Positions 51,620-60,644 of a DNA stretch of 64,000 nucleotides are shown here, piece by piece. The position numbers and the translations under genes were made by a program. Source of the DNA: CAIUPE01 sp046091665 (GTDB taxonomy: Bacteria; Pseudomonadota; Alphaproteobacteria; Rhizobiales; Beijerinckiaceae). Within the stretch, counting starts at the first letter, position 1. Every line of letters begins with the position of its first letter. Below the pieces are notes generated by a model. The model ran no database searches and was not told where the DNA came from. It saw nothing but the letters and a program-made list of their open reading frames with translations. Where the stretch lies: assembly GCA_046091665.1 (NCBI GenBank), contig JBJTCD010000053.1, positions 10,636-74,635 of the forward strand, in the 5' to 3' direction.

Positions 51620-53437
51620 ATGACATCGGATAAGGCCAAACCGGCTCCGGGCATCGTCCCCACAACTTTCACTGTGCCGAATTACGAAGCGCTCGCCAAT
51701 AATACAGCGCGGTTAATGGAAGAGCTTGGCCACGCGACCGCCGCGTCCCTCAAGCCCGTTGAAGAAGGGCGCGCCAAAGCCGGCATATCTGAAGAAATGA
51801 GCGATGTTGTCAAAACGCTCGGGCAAGTGGTTGAGAAAGTCGCGTCCGATCCGCAACGTCTTGTGATGGCGCAAACCGCGCTCACAAAGGGCTTTCTCGA
51901 TCTGTGGGCCAATAATTTAAAGAAAATACAAGGCGAAGCGGTGACGCCTGTTGTTGAGCCGGAACCCACGGATAAGCGTTTTCGTGATCCTGAATGGAAT
52001 GACAATCCGGTTTTTGATTTTGTGAAACAAGCCTATCTCCTCACAACAAAATGGGCGGATGATCTTGTTCAACAGGCCGACGACATTGATCCGCATACGA
52101 AACACAAAGCGCAATTTTATGTGAAGCAATTATCAAGCGCTTTGGCGCCAACGAATTTTGTTGCCACCAATCCGGAACTCTTACGCACGACGCTTGAGCA
52201 GAATGGCGAAAATCTCGTGCGCGGCATGAAGATGATGGTGGAGGATATCAAGGCCGGTAAGGGCACTTTGAAGCTCCGCCAAACCGTGCCCGGCGATTTT
52301 CAAGTTGGAGCCAATCTCGCAACCACGCCGGGCAAGGTAGTGTTTCGCAATGATCTCATCGAACTCATTCAATATACGCCAACCACCGAGACCGTGTTCA
52401 AACGGCCCTTGCTGATTGTGCCGCCGTGGATCAATAAATTTTACATTCTCGATCTCAATCCCGAGAAGAGCTTCATACGCTGGGCCGTATCACAAGGGCT
52501 GACCGTCTTTGTCATTTCATGGGTCAATCCCGATGAGCGGCAGGCTGAAAAAAGTTTCGAAGATTATATGCGCGAGGGAATTTTTGGCGCGCTTGAAACG
52601 ATTGAAAAAGTCACGGGCGAAAAACAAGTGACCGCGATGGGCTATTGCGTTGGTGGGACTTTGCTCTCCGTTGCGCTCGCTTATATGGCGGCAACAAATG
52701 ATAAACGCATCGCGAGTGCCACACTGCTCACGACACAAGTTGATTTTGAAAATGCGGGTGATCTCAAAGTCTTTGTCGATGAAGAGCAGGTTAAATCCAT
52801 CGAAGAGAAAATGGATGTGCGCGGCTATCTTGAAGGAACGAGCATGGCGGCGGCCTTCAACATGCTGCGTCCGAATGATTTGATTTGGCCTTATGTGGTG
52901 AATGTGTATCTCAAGGGTGAAAATCCGTTTCCCTTCGATCTCTTGTTCTGGAATTCTGATTCCACGCGTATGCCGCGCGCCAATCATTCTTTCTATCTGC
53001 GCAATTGCTATCTTGATAATAAACTATCGAAAGGCAAAATCACTCTTGGCAATGTCAAGCTTGATTTGAAACGCGTCTCGATCCCCGTTTATAATTTGGC
53101 CGCAAAAGAAGATCATATCGCGCCCGCAAAATCCGTTTTCGTCGGCTCAAAATATTTCGGCGGCAATGTCACTTATGTGCTTGCGGGCTCAGGGCATATT
53201 GCGGGGGTCATCAATCCGGCTGCGAAACCAAAATATCAATATTGGACCGGTGGAGCGCCAAAAGGTGAGTATGATGACTGGGTGGCATCCGCCCAAGAAA
53301 CGCCCGGCACATGGTGGCTTCATTGGATCAAATGGATTGAAGAGCAGGCACCTGAAAAGGTCGATGCGCGTGTTCCCGGTGGCGATCACAGTACGTTAGG
53401 TGATGCGCCAGGTGAATTTGTGAAAGTCCGCGCGTAA
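51620..53437 (+). CDS. phaC: Class I poly(3-hydroxyalkanoate) synthase
   Basis: From the ATG at 51620 the enzyme has 605 residues. The N-terminal PhaC region (DPEWNDNPVFDFVKQAYLL) is followed by an alpha/beta-hydrolase core: the catalytic Cys in the lipase-like box GYCVGGTLL, RPLLIVPPWINKFYILDLNPEKSFI, the Asp in AKEDHIAPAKS and the His in GSGHIAGVINP. It polymerises hydroxyacyl-CoA on storage granules in the cytoplasm. No phasin or phaR gene is visible nearby. The frame extends 24 codons upstream but with poor support. Confidence 0.94.
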   Translation: MTSDKAKPAPGIVPTTFTVPNYEALANNTARLMEELGHATAASLKPVEEGRAKAGISEEMSDVVKTLGQVVEKVASDPQRLVMAQTALTKGFLDLWANNLKKIQGEAVTPVVEPEPTDKRFRDPEWNDNPVFDFVKQAYLLTTKWADDLVQQADDIDPHTKHKAQFYVKQLSSALAPTNFVATNPELLRTTLEQNGENLVRGMKMMVEDIKAGKGTLKLRQTVPGDFQVGANLATTPGKVVFRNDLIELIQYTPTTETVFKRPLLIVPPWINKFYILDLNPEKSFIRWAVSQGLTVFVISWVNPDERQAEKSFEDYMREGIFGALETIEKVTGEKQVTAMGYCVGGTLLSVALAYMAATNDKRIASATLLTTQVDFENAGDLKVFVDEEQVKSIEEKMDVRGYLEGTSMAAAFNMLRPNDLIWPYVVNVYLKGENPFPFDLLFWNSDSTRMPRANHSFYLRNCYLDNKLSKGKITLGNVKLDLKRVSIPVYNLAAKEDHIAPAKSVFVGSKYFGGNVTYVLAGSGHIAGVINPAAKPKYQYWTGGAPKGEYDDWVASAQETPGTWWLHWIKWIEEQAPEKVDARVPGGDHSTLGDAPGEFVKVRA

Positions 53438-53516
53438 AGTCTTGTTGCGTTGTCTCGTTGCGTAATGTGTATTTTCCTGAACAAAATGATCTTATTCAAT
53501 AATCTTGGAGTCTGCG

Positions 53517-54077
53517 ATGACGTCTTTGCCGTCGAATGCCGTTCTATTGCCGATTGATATGCAATGCGGCTTTGATTTGGCACCTTGGCCAAAACGGTGG
53601 AACGCTGCATGCGATCAAAATGGTTTAGCCTTGCTCGATGCATGGCGTGCCAAAAATCGCCCTCTGATTCATGTGCGCCATGACAGTGTTGAAGAAGGCT
53701 CGACATTGCGTCCCGAGCATCCAGGCAATGCGCATCGTCCGGGTTTCGTGCCCTTGCCGGGCGAAGCGCTTGTGACAAAAAGCGTGAATGCCGCATTTAT
53801 TGGAACCGATCTTGATTTGCGCCTTCGTCGCTTGGGTGCTGATACACTCGTCGTATTCGGCATCTCTACCGATATGTGCGTGTCAACCACCATTCGCGTG
53901 GGCGCGAATATGGGTTTCAAAATGATCCTGGTTGAAGACGCGTGTGATTGTTTTGAATTGCCGGATGGCAAAGGCGGCACAATCCCCGCGCGTGCGATCC
54001 ATGATGCACATATTGCGACGTTGCGGGTTGAATTCGCACGCGTGATGACGACGGCGGATGTGTTGGCAGTCTTCTGA
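53517..54077 (+). CDS. Isochorismatase-family cysteine hydrolase
   Basis: The 186-residue protein (start 53517 after GGAG) has the catalytic Asp in LLPIDMQCGFDLAPWP, the Lys in LVTKSVNAAFIGTDLDLRLRRLGADTLVVFGISTDMCVSTTIRVGANMGFKMILVEDACDCF, and the nucleophilic Cys in TDMCVS. The family includes amidases such as nicotinamidase and peroxyureidoacrylate hydrolase. The substrate is unknown. Confidence 0.9.
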   Translation: MTSLPSNAVLLPIDMQCGFDLAPWPKRWNAACDQNGLALLDAWRAKNRPLIHVRHDSVEEGSTLRPEHPGNAHRPGFVPLPGEALVTKSVNAAFIGTDLDLRLRRLGADTLVVFGISTDMCVSTTIRVGANMGFKMILVEDACDCFELPDGKGGTIPARAIHDAHIATLRVEFARVMTTADVLAVF

Positions 54078-54218
54078 ATAGGGGGGCGGGGCTTCGCTAT
54101 TTTTCCTCAGCACAACGCAAATCAGACCTAACTCAACCGGGGCTTGCCTCTGGCCTCCGGCTTCGTCATGGTGCGCGGCAAGTTCCACTTGCTCTAAAAT
54201 GAAACTAAGGAAATTCCG

Positions 54219-55067
54219 ATGAAACTTGTCCGTTTTGGTGCCAAAGGCCATGAGAAGCCCGGTCTGGTCGATGCCTCAGGCACGATCCGCGATCTGTCCT
54301 CGCATATTGCCGATGTGAATGGCGCGGCTCTGTCTCCCGACTCACTGGCAAAATTGAAGGCGCTTGACCCGGCGACTTTGCCCGCTGTTCCCGCCGGCAC
54401 GCGGCTCGGCTCATGCGTGGCGCGTCCGGGCAATTTCATCGCCGTGGGTTTGAACTATGCCGACCACGCGGCGGAGTCGAATATGCCGGTGCCTGAGCAA
54501 CCGATCCTGTTCAACAAGGCGCCGAATTGCGTGCAAGGTCCTGATGATGTGATCGTGATCCCCAAAGGCTCTGAGAAGACCGACTGGGAAGTGGAACTCG
54601 CCATCGTGATCGGCAAGACCGCACTTTATATCGATGAGAAGAATGCCCTTGATTATGTCGCGGGCTATTGCATCTGCAACGACATTTCAGAGCGCGCCTT
54701 TCAAACCGAGCGCGGCGGCCAATGGATGAAGGGCAAAGGTTCGCCGACCTTCGGTCCTTTGGGTCCGTGGCTCGTCACGAAAGACGAAGTCAAGGATGTT
54801 CAAGATCTCGGCATGACGCTCGATCTCAATGGCAAGCGTGTGCAGAACGGTTCAACAAAGACGATGGTTTTTGGCGTAGCACATCTCGTCGCTTACATCT
54901 CGCAATTCATGCAGCTTGATCCGGGTGATGTGATCACCACCGGCACGCCTCCGGGTGTCGGCATGGGCATGAAGCCGCCGGTCTATCTCAAGGCGGGCGA
55001 CACGATGAAAGTGGGTATCGCCGGCCTTGGCGAACAACATCAGAAAGTTGAAGCCTATAAGGGCTAA
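54219..55067 (+). CDS. Fumarylacetoacetate hydrolase family protein
   Basis: A 282-residue protein with the FAH fold: GLNYADHAAESNMPVPEQPILFNKAPNCVQGPDDVIVIP, the metal ligands in DWEVELAIVIGKTALYI, NDISERAFQTERGGQWMKGKGSPTFGPLGPWLVT, and DVITTGTPPGVGMGMKPP. Relatives hydrolyse or decarboxylate acyl-pyruvates such as ureidoglycolate, homoprotocatechuate intermediates and oxaloacetate. The substrate is open. Confidence 0.9.
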   Translation: MKLVRFGAKGHEKPGLVDASGTIRDLSSHIADVNGAALSPDSLAKLKALDPATLPAVPAGTRLGSCVARPGNFIAVGLNYADHAAESNMPVPEQPILFNKAPNCVQGPDDVIVIPKGSEKTDWEVELAIVIGKTALYIDEKNALDYVAGYCICNDISERAFQTERGGQWMKGKGSPTFGPLGPWLVTKDEVKDVQDLGMTLDLNGKRVQNGSTKTMVFGVAHLVAYISQFMQLDPGDVITTGTPPGVGMGMKPPVYLKAGDTMKVGIAGLGEQHQKVEAYKG

Positions 55068-55076
55068 TCCAGTTGA

Positions 55077-55106
55077 AGAGGCGTCTGTGAAAACAGGCGC
55101 CTCTTT
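55077..55106 (+). terminator. Rho-independent terminator after the FAH-family gene
   Basis: AGAGGCGTCTGT and ACAGGCGCCTCT form a 12-bp stem with one U-G pair and a GAAA loop, followed by a short T run. It begins 10 bases after the stop codon. Confidence 0.85.
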
Positions 55107-55136
55107 GTATTGCCTGAACAAGGATCGTATCGCGGC

Positions 55137-56933
55137 ATGATCACGCGTCCTGTTTTCACGCATGAAAAATCGGTATCGGACCGTGTATGGCGATACCGTC
55201 TCGATGATCAAGGCGAAGCGCAAGCGCTCGCGATCCAACAAGAGCATGGTGTGACGGATGCGCTTTCACGCATTCTTGCGGGGCGTGGTGTTCGCTCATC
55301 CGATTTGCCAGCCTATCTTGAACCGCGTTTGCGCGATTTGATGCCGGATCCGCTTCTTTTAAAAGACATGGACCTTGCTGCCGCGCGCCTAGCTGATGCG
55401 GTGATAAGACGCGAGTCTGTTGCCATTTTTGGTGATTATGATGTCGATGGTGCTTGTTCATCAGCGCTTCTCGCTGAATGGTTGGATCACTTTTCTCTAG
55501 AGCGCGCCATACACATCCCCGATCGTCTCGTTGAAGGTTATGGCCCCAACAAGGAAGCAATCACATCGCTCGCTCAATCGGGAGCGCGGCTTCTTGTAAC
55601 GGTAGATTGCGGCACCACAAGCCATGACTCTCTACAAGAAGCCAAACGTTTGGGCATGGATGTTGTTGTGCTTGATCACCATCAGGCGCCCGTTGAGTTG
55701 CCACTTGTGGATGCGCTGGTGAATCCCAACAGGCAAGATGATCTTTCAAGTCTTGGACATCTTTGCGCAGCGGGTGTTGTCTTTATGACCCTCGTCGCTG
55801 CGACACGCGAGTTGCGCGAGCGAAAATTTTTCAATGCACAACACAAAGAGCCTGATCTTCTCGCTTCGCTAGATCTTGTGGCTCTTGCGACCATTGCTGA
55901 TGTTGTGCCGCTTTACGGATTAAACCGCGCCTTTGTGCGCCAAGGACTTGCGATTGCACGCTCGCGTGCCCGCTTTGGGTTACGTGCTTTGGCTGATGTT
56001 GCGCGCCTTGACGGACCGATTACGCCTTTTCATTTGGGGTTTCTGATTGGTCCGCGCATCAATGCAGGGGGTCGCATTGGGGATGCGGCTCTCGGCGCGC
56101 GGCTTCTTCTCACACAAGATGAAGCCGAAGCCACAGCGATTGCTTCGCGTCTTGATCACTTAAACGGTGAACGTCGCGAGATCGAGAAGCGTATGGTTGA
56201 AGAGGCGGAAGCCGAAGCGCTCGCGATGATTGGTCTTGATGATGATGAAAGTAAAAGCGTGATTGTGACGGCATCGCTATCTTGGCATCCGGGTGTTGTG
56301 GGGCTTGTTGCATCACGTTTGAAAGAACGATTTCGGCGTCCTTCATTTGCCATTGCGCTAGATGCATCGGGACAGGGCACGGGATCAGGTCGATCATTGA
56401 CGGGCGTTGATTTAGGCCGCACGGTTCGCGCTGCCGTTGATGAGGGGATCATCGTCAAAGGGGGCGGGCACGCCATGGCAGCCGGTGTGACAATTCAGTC
56501 AGAGCGGATTGATGTGTTTCGTGAATTTCTTGAAGCGCGTCTTCACAATGATGTGAAAGAGGCGCGTGCTGAAACGGCTTTGTTGATTGATGCGACGCTC
56601 ACTGCAGGGGGCGCTACAGCGGAACTTGTGGAACGGATCGAGAAGGCAGGGCCTTTTGGATCTTCACATCCCGAACCGATGATGGCATTTTCGAATCATC
56701 GGTTGGTTGATTCCGGTGTTGTCGGCCAAGGCCATGTTCGCGCGCGCTTAAAATCTGGTGATGGCTCTATGATCGGCGCCATCGCGTTTCGAAGTGAAGA
56801 CACGCCGATGGGCAAAGCGTTGCTCTCCGGTCGCGGTGAATCGTTTCATCTTGCGGGAACGCTTAATGTTGATCGCTATGGCGGCGGTGAGCGTGTTCAA
56901 CTTCGTCTTGTTGATATCGCGCGCGTCACTTAA
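55137..56933 (+). CDS. recJ: Single-stranded-DNA exonuclease RecJ
   Basis: The 598-residue protein (start 55137) carries the DHH domain: SVAIFGDYDVDGACSSALLAEWL, LLVTVDCGTTSHDSLQEAKRLGMDVVVLDHHQAP. The DHHA1 part has LGFLIGPRINAGGRIGDAALGARLLLTQDE, WHPGVVGLVASRLKERFRRPSFAIA and VKGGGHAMAAGVTI. RecJ degrades ssDNA 5' to 3' in recombination and repair. Its stop overlaps the convergent transporter gene by 4 bases. Confidence 0.95.
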   Translation: MITRPVFTHEKSVSDRVWRYRLDDQGEAQALAIQQEHGVTDALSRILAGRGVRSSDLPAYLEPRLRDLMPDPLLLKDMDLAAARLADAVIRRESVAIFGDYDVDGACSSALLAEWLDHFSLERAIHIPDRLVEGYGPNKEAITSLAQSGARLLVTVDCGTTSHDSLQEAKRLGMDVVVLDHHQAPVELPLVDALVNPNRQDDLSSLGHLCAAGVVFMTLVAATRELRERKFFNAQHKEPDLLASLDLVALATIADVVPLYGLNRAFVRQGLAIARSRARFGLRALADVARLDGPITPFHLGFLIGPRINAGGRIGDAALGARLLLTQDEAEATAIASRLDHLNGERREIEKRMVEEAEAEALAMIGLDDDESKSVIVTASLSWHPGVVGLVASRLKERFRRPSFAIALDASGQGTGSGRSLTGVDLGRTVRAAVDEGIIVKGGGHAMAAGVTIQSERIDVFREFLEARLHNDVKEARAETALLIDATLTAGGATAELVERIEKAGPFGSSHPEPMMAFSNHRLVDSGVVGQGHVRARLKSGDGSMIGAIAFRSEDTPMGKALLSGRGESFHLAGTLNVDRYGGGERVQLRLVDIARVT

Positions 56934-57925
56934 GCGTCTTTTTCTTTTCGCCCGACTTTTTGCTCGCGCCAGAAAATGAAGAGACCCGCAGCGATAATCA
57001 AAGCAGAGCCCATGATCATCATTTGATCTGGCCAATCGCCAAAGATGATAATACCGAAAATCACCGCCCAGATAATTTGTGTATATTGATAGGGCATGAT
57101 GATGGCGGCGGGCGCAAGTTTGAGCGCTTTATTGACCGCGATATGGGCAAGCGTTGCCACAACACCGAGCATGAGCAACAAGATAAAATCACGTGGTGTG
57201 GGCGTAACCCAGCCGACGGGCGAAATCACGGCGCCCAGAAGAAGCGCGGCCATCGATTGCCATGTCACAAGCACGATGCCTTTGGTACCACGCAAGTGAC
57301 GTGTGATGATCATCATCAGTGAGAAAAAGAGGCAGCCTGAGAGCGCCACAAGCGCCGGCAGCGAAAAGCTCGCACTTGAAGGGCGCATCGCAATGATGAC
57401 GCCCATGAATCCGATGATGATAGCAATGACGCGCGGCGTATCAATTTTTTCACCGAGCAAAGGATAGGCAAGCGCCGTTACAAAAATTGGGGCGGCCATA
57501 TAAAGCGTCACAATATCGGCGAGCGTAATAAATGACACCGCCCAATAAAAACACGCGACTTCACATGTGGTGAGAAAAATGCGCAGGAGATTGAGTTTTG
57601 GGGAGGGCGGAAACAGAACGGTGTTTAAGCCCGCCTTCCAAAGCGAGGGGCCGAGCATCACAAGACCCGCCGCGCTGCGGATCAGCAAGACCTGACCCAC
57701 CGTATAGGTCGCCACAAGCCATTTCCCCATCACATCATTGGCGACAAAGAGAAATATGCCCAGGATCATCAAGCCGATGCCCGCCGGGATATTTTGATGA
57801 AGTGGTGCCTCAGTCGCCTCGTCCTGCGCACCGTCGCCGAGATCCTCTCCCGTGCTGCTTGAGGGCTCTAGAAGCGGCGTATGTGGGCGGGGCGCATCCG
57901 AGGAGGAGGGGGGTGTACCAGACAT
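56930..57925 (-). CDS. EamA-family (DMT) transporter
   Basis: The 331-residue protein has a Ser/Pro/Asp-rich N-terminal stretch of about 50 residues before ten hydrophobic segments (GIGLMILGIFLFVANDVMGKWLV opens the first). It belongs to the drug/metabolite transporter superfamily, similar in class to RhaT/S-adenosylmethionine-type carriers. The substrate is unknown. The long hydrophilic N-terminus may include a false start, but no better start is evident. Confidence 0.85.
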   Translation of the reverse strand: MSGTPPSSSDAPRPHTPLLEPSSSTGEDLGDGAQDEATEAPLHQNIPAGIGLMILGIFLFVANDVMGKWLVATYTVGQVLLIRSAAGLVMLGPSLWKAGLNTVLFPPSPKLNLLRIFLTTCEVACFYWAVSFITLADIVTLYMAAPIFVTALAYPLLGEKIDTPRVIAIIIGFMGVIIAMRPSSASFSLPALVALSGCLFFSLMMIITRHLRGTKGIVLVTWQSMAALLLGAVISPVGWVTPTPRDFILLLMLGVVATLAHIAVNKALKLAPAAIIMPYQYTQIIWAVIFGIIIFGDWPDQMMIMGSALIIAAGLFIFWREQKVGRKEKDA

Positions 57926-58064
57926 TTCTAGGGTTTTCGGCCTTTTTGAGAATGGCTTTGATTAAATTGATGCGGGAGCCGATCAATTTATGCCCTTCTG
58001 CCGTGTCAATGGCGGCTTGTCTAGCGCGTTCTGATCGCCTATAAGCGCCCGTCTTCGCAAAGAT

Positions 58065-58140
58065 GCGCCCTTCGTCTAGCGGTCTAGGACGTCGCCCTTT
58101 CACGGCGAAAACACGGGTTCGAGTCCCGTAGGGCGCGCCA
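58065..58140 (+). tRNA. tRNA-Glu (anticodon TTC)
   Basis: A complete cloverleaf with acceptor GCGCCCT/AGGGCGC, anticodon loop CTTTCAC (anticodon TTC), T-loop TTCGAGT, discriminator G and encoded CCA. Confidence 0.97.
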
Positions 58141-58147
58141 ATGATTT

Positions 58148-58167
58148 CAAGGACTTAGTCCTTGTTT
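58148..58167 (+). terminator. Weak stem-loop after tRNA-Glu
   Basis: CAAGGAC-TTA-GTCCTTG is a perfect 7-bp stem followed by TTT, 8 bases after the tRNA. It is a plausible but weak terminator. Confidence 0.45.
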
Positions 58168-58311
58168 GGCGAGGCAAATTTAAGTCATTCAAATATGTTT
58201 CGAATAAGTGCATTTGTGGCGCGCGGTTTCGGATTCGGGGGCTTTTCGACGCGCGACTTGTCATTAACGCCGCCCGTTTAACGACTTCAAAAAAATTTCA
58301 CCCGGAATAAC

Positions 58312-58340
58312 AAAAACGCCGCCCCGAGGGACGGCGTTTT
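58312..58340 (-). terminator. Terminator of the acetoin-dehydrogenase-like operon
   Basis: AACGCCG and CGGCGTT form a 7-bp stem with an inner CCC/GGG pairing, followed on the minus strand by five T (and four T on the plus strand). It begins 23 bases after the acoC stop. Confidence 0.85.
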
Positions 58341-58362
58341 GTTCATCCTTCGACCGATCACA

Positions 58363-59469
58363 TTATTTTGCGTGGGCGGCAATCAGCGCATTGGCTTCTT
58401 TTGATTTTTCCATCTGTGACATGTGACCGGTATCGGCAAAGAGTTCAACCTTGGCAAAGCCCTTCACCGCATCCGTATGCGAAGCCGGGATGATGTGATC
58501 ATCTTTGCCATGGATGGCGAGAAGCGGAATGCCTGTGGCCTTGAAAGCTTCAGCAAGGGTCTCTGCTTGCGTTCCCCCCTTGAAGACCGTGTCAGCCAGT
58601 GTGCGTAACGCTTCAGGCACGCCATCAAGTCGTTTATATTTCAAAATATCATCAATCATCTGACGGCCGACGAGAGATGAATCAAAGAAGAGTTGTTCCA
58701 GGAACGGCTTGATCTCGCGGCGTGACTCCGCGCTGATAAAGCCATTGATGTAATCCATATTGATATCGGCACCGAGCCCGGCTGAGCCAAATACCGTGAC
58801 GCTTGAAACGCGCTTCGGCGCGGCAATCGCCGTCTTCATCGAGATCGCACCGCCAAGCGAATGGCCGATGAGATTGGCGCGGTCGATTTTTAGTTCATCC
58901 ATGAAAGATAAAACAACATCGGCCATGCCTTTCAATGACGGATCTTTGAATGCCTTCACTGAGCGACCATGACCGGGCAGATCAATTGCATAGATTGTGA
59001 ATTGATCGGCGAGTCCTGACGTGTTGAAGAGCCAATTATCGAGATCACCGCCAAAGCCGTGAATGAAAATCAACGTCTTTGCGCCATCGCCATATTTTGC
59101 ATAGCGAATTTCGCCCACAGGCAGAGTGACATTCTGATAGGCGGAGACTTCCTCTTCACCTTCTTCCGCAACTGGCGGCACATAGGTCGAAAGAAACGCA
59201 TCAATCTCGCTGTCCGGCACATCTTCGTCGGCAAGAATGGCAAGTAGCGTTTTTACCGGATAGACGGTATCCACCTCGCCGAGGATGCGACGAACAATAC
59301 CCGCGTCACCCGTTTCAACAGCGCTCGCGATCTTTTCAGTTTCAACTTCGAGCAGTTCGTCGCCGACGCTCACTTTATCGCCAAGTTTGACGATCCATTT
59401 GGTGACCTTGCCTTCTCTCATCGAGAGGCCCCATTTGGGCATTACGACCTGCTTGATCCTGTCTGACAT
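58363..59469 (-). CDS. acoC: AcoC-type E2: lipoyl domain fused to alpha/beta hydrolase
   Basis: The 368-residue protein has an N-terminal lipoyl domain (MPKWGLSMREGKVTKWIVKLGDKVSVGDELLEVETEKIASAVE, with the lipoylated Lys in ETEKI) to about residue 80. A linker follows, then an alpha/beta-hydrolase domain with GFGGDLDNWLFN, the nucleophile in LIGHSLGGAIS, the Asp in IHGKDDHIIP and the His in ADTGHMSQ. This domain replaces the usual E2 catalytic domain, as in acetoin dehydrogenase AcoC. It is the last gene of the operon, so E3 is not encoded downstream. Confidence 0.9.
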   Translation of the reverse strand: MSDRIKQVVMPKWGLSMREGKVTKWIVKLGDKVSVGDELLEVETEKIASAVETGDAGIVRRILGEVDTVYPVKTLLAILADEDVPDSEIDAFLSTYVPPVAEEGEEEVSAYQNVTLPVGEIRYAKYGDGAKTLIFIHGFGGDLDNWLFNTSGLADQFTIYAIDLPGHGRSVKAFKDPSLKGMADVVLSFMDELKIDRANLIGHSLGGAISMKTAIAAPKRVSSVTVFGSAGLGADINMDYINGFISAESRREIKPFLEQLFFDSSLVGRQMIDDILKYKRLDGVPEALRTLADTVFKGGTQAETLAEAFKATGIPLLAIHGKDDHIIPASHTDAVKGFAKVELFADTGHMSQMEKSKEANALIAAHAK

Positions 59470-59515
59470 GATGCGTGTTCCTTAAATCTTCTTGGTCTTT
59501 ATTGAGGGGAGAGAG

Positions 59516-59535
59516 GCCGGGGCATAAGCCCCGGC
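59516..59535 (-). other. Intercistronic hairpin between acoB and acoC
   Basis: GCCGGGGC-TTAT-GCCCCGGC is a perfect 8-bp GC-rich stem without a T run. It could set relative expression by stabilising one mRNA segment or slowing polymerase. Confidence 0.5.
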
Positions 59536-59580
59536 TTTACGACGTTCATAAGAGTGATCCTACGCTCACAATTTTCTTGA

Positions 59581-60585
59581 TCACTTCACCTGCTTGCGGA
59601 CCGCTTCCGCAATGCGTGCAGCGCTTGGGATATAGAGATCTTCAAGCGCGGCCGAGAAAGGCACCGGTGTATGGGGTGCCGTGATCGCAATCGGTGCGGC
59701 TTTCAAAGCCTTGAACGCATGTTCTGTCGTGCTGGCAATCACGTCAGCAGCGATCGAGCACCGCGGATTGGCTTCGTCAACAGCCACAAGGCGACCGGTC
59801 TTTTCAACCGACTCGATGACCGTATCCATATCGATCGGCGAAAGGCTGCGAAGATCGACAACTTCAACATCGATCTTTTCTTTAGCAAGCGTTTCAGCCG
59901 CCTCAAGTGCGCGATGGACCATCAAGCCATAGGCGACGATGGTTGCGCTCTTGCCTTCACGCGGGATCGCCGCTTCGCCAAACGGAATCGTATAGGCTTC
60001 GGCCGGCACGTCAGCCATTGATGCGTAAAGATTTTTATGTTCGCAGAAGATCACGGGATCATTGTCACGGATCGACTGGATCAAGAGACCCTTCGCATCA
60101 TAGGCGTTTGACGGGCAGATCACTTTCAAACCCGGAATATGCGTGAAGAGTGGCGTCAACATTTGCGAATGCTGAGCGGCTGCACGAAACCCAGCGCCCA
60201 CCATGCCGCGGATCACAACCGGCGTTTCGGCCTTACCGCCGAACATATATTTGAACTTCGCCGCTTGGTTGAAGATCTGGTCGAAACAGACGCCCATGAA
60301 GTCAAGGAACATCAATTCGGCAATCGGCCGCATACCGCAGGCGGCAGCGCCGATCGCTGCACCGATAAAGGCTGATTCTGAGAGCGGCGTATCCATCACG
60401 CGTTCTTTGTGCTTTGACCACAGACCTTTGGTGACGCCGAGCGGTCCGCCCCACGCATCCATTTCGCCTTGGCCGCCAGAACCACCGGCAATGTCTTCGC
60501 CCATAAGGATAACGCTTGGATCGCGCGTCATTTCGAGGTCGATCGCCTCGTTGATCGCGTCTTTCATGCTGAGATTACGTGCCAT
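59581..60585 (-). CDS. acoB: Acetoin-dehydrogenase-like E1 beta subunit
   Basis: A 334-residue transketolase-like protein: INEAIDLEMTRDPSVILMGEDIAGGSGGQGE, RVMDTPLSESAFIGAAIGAAACGMRPIAELMFLDFM, VVIRGMVGAGFRAAAQHSQ and EVVDLRSLSPIDMDTVIESVEKTGRLVAVDEA. It pairs with the E1 alpha subunit 59 bases upstream. The family covers pyruvate, branched-chain and acetoin complexes; the acoX and acoC neighbours favour acetoin or a similar hydroxyketone. Confidence 0.9.
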   Translation of the reverse strand: MARNLSMKDAINEAIDLEMTRDPSVILMGEDIAGGSGGQGEMDAWGGPLGVTKGLWSKHKERVMDTPLSESAFIGAAIGAAACGMRPIAELMFLDFMGVCFDQIFNQAAKFKYMFGGKAETPVVIRGMVGAGFRAAAQHSQMLTPLFTHIPGLKVICPSNAYDAKGLLIQSIRDNDPVIFCEHKNLYASMADVPAEAYTIPFGEAAIPREGKSATIVAYGLMVHRALEAAETLAKEKIDVEVVDLRSLSPIDMDTVIESVEKTGRLVAVDEANPRCSIAADVIASTTEHAFKALKAAPIAITAPHTPVPFSAALEDLYIPSAARIAEAVRKQVK

Positions 60586-60644
60586 GATTTTTGTCCTTAA
60601 AAATCTATTTCAAGTGATGTCGATGTGAAGGATGACGCGCGCGC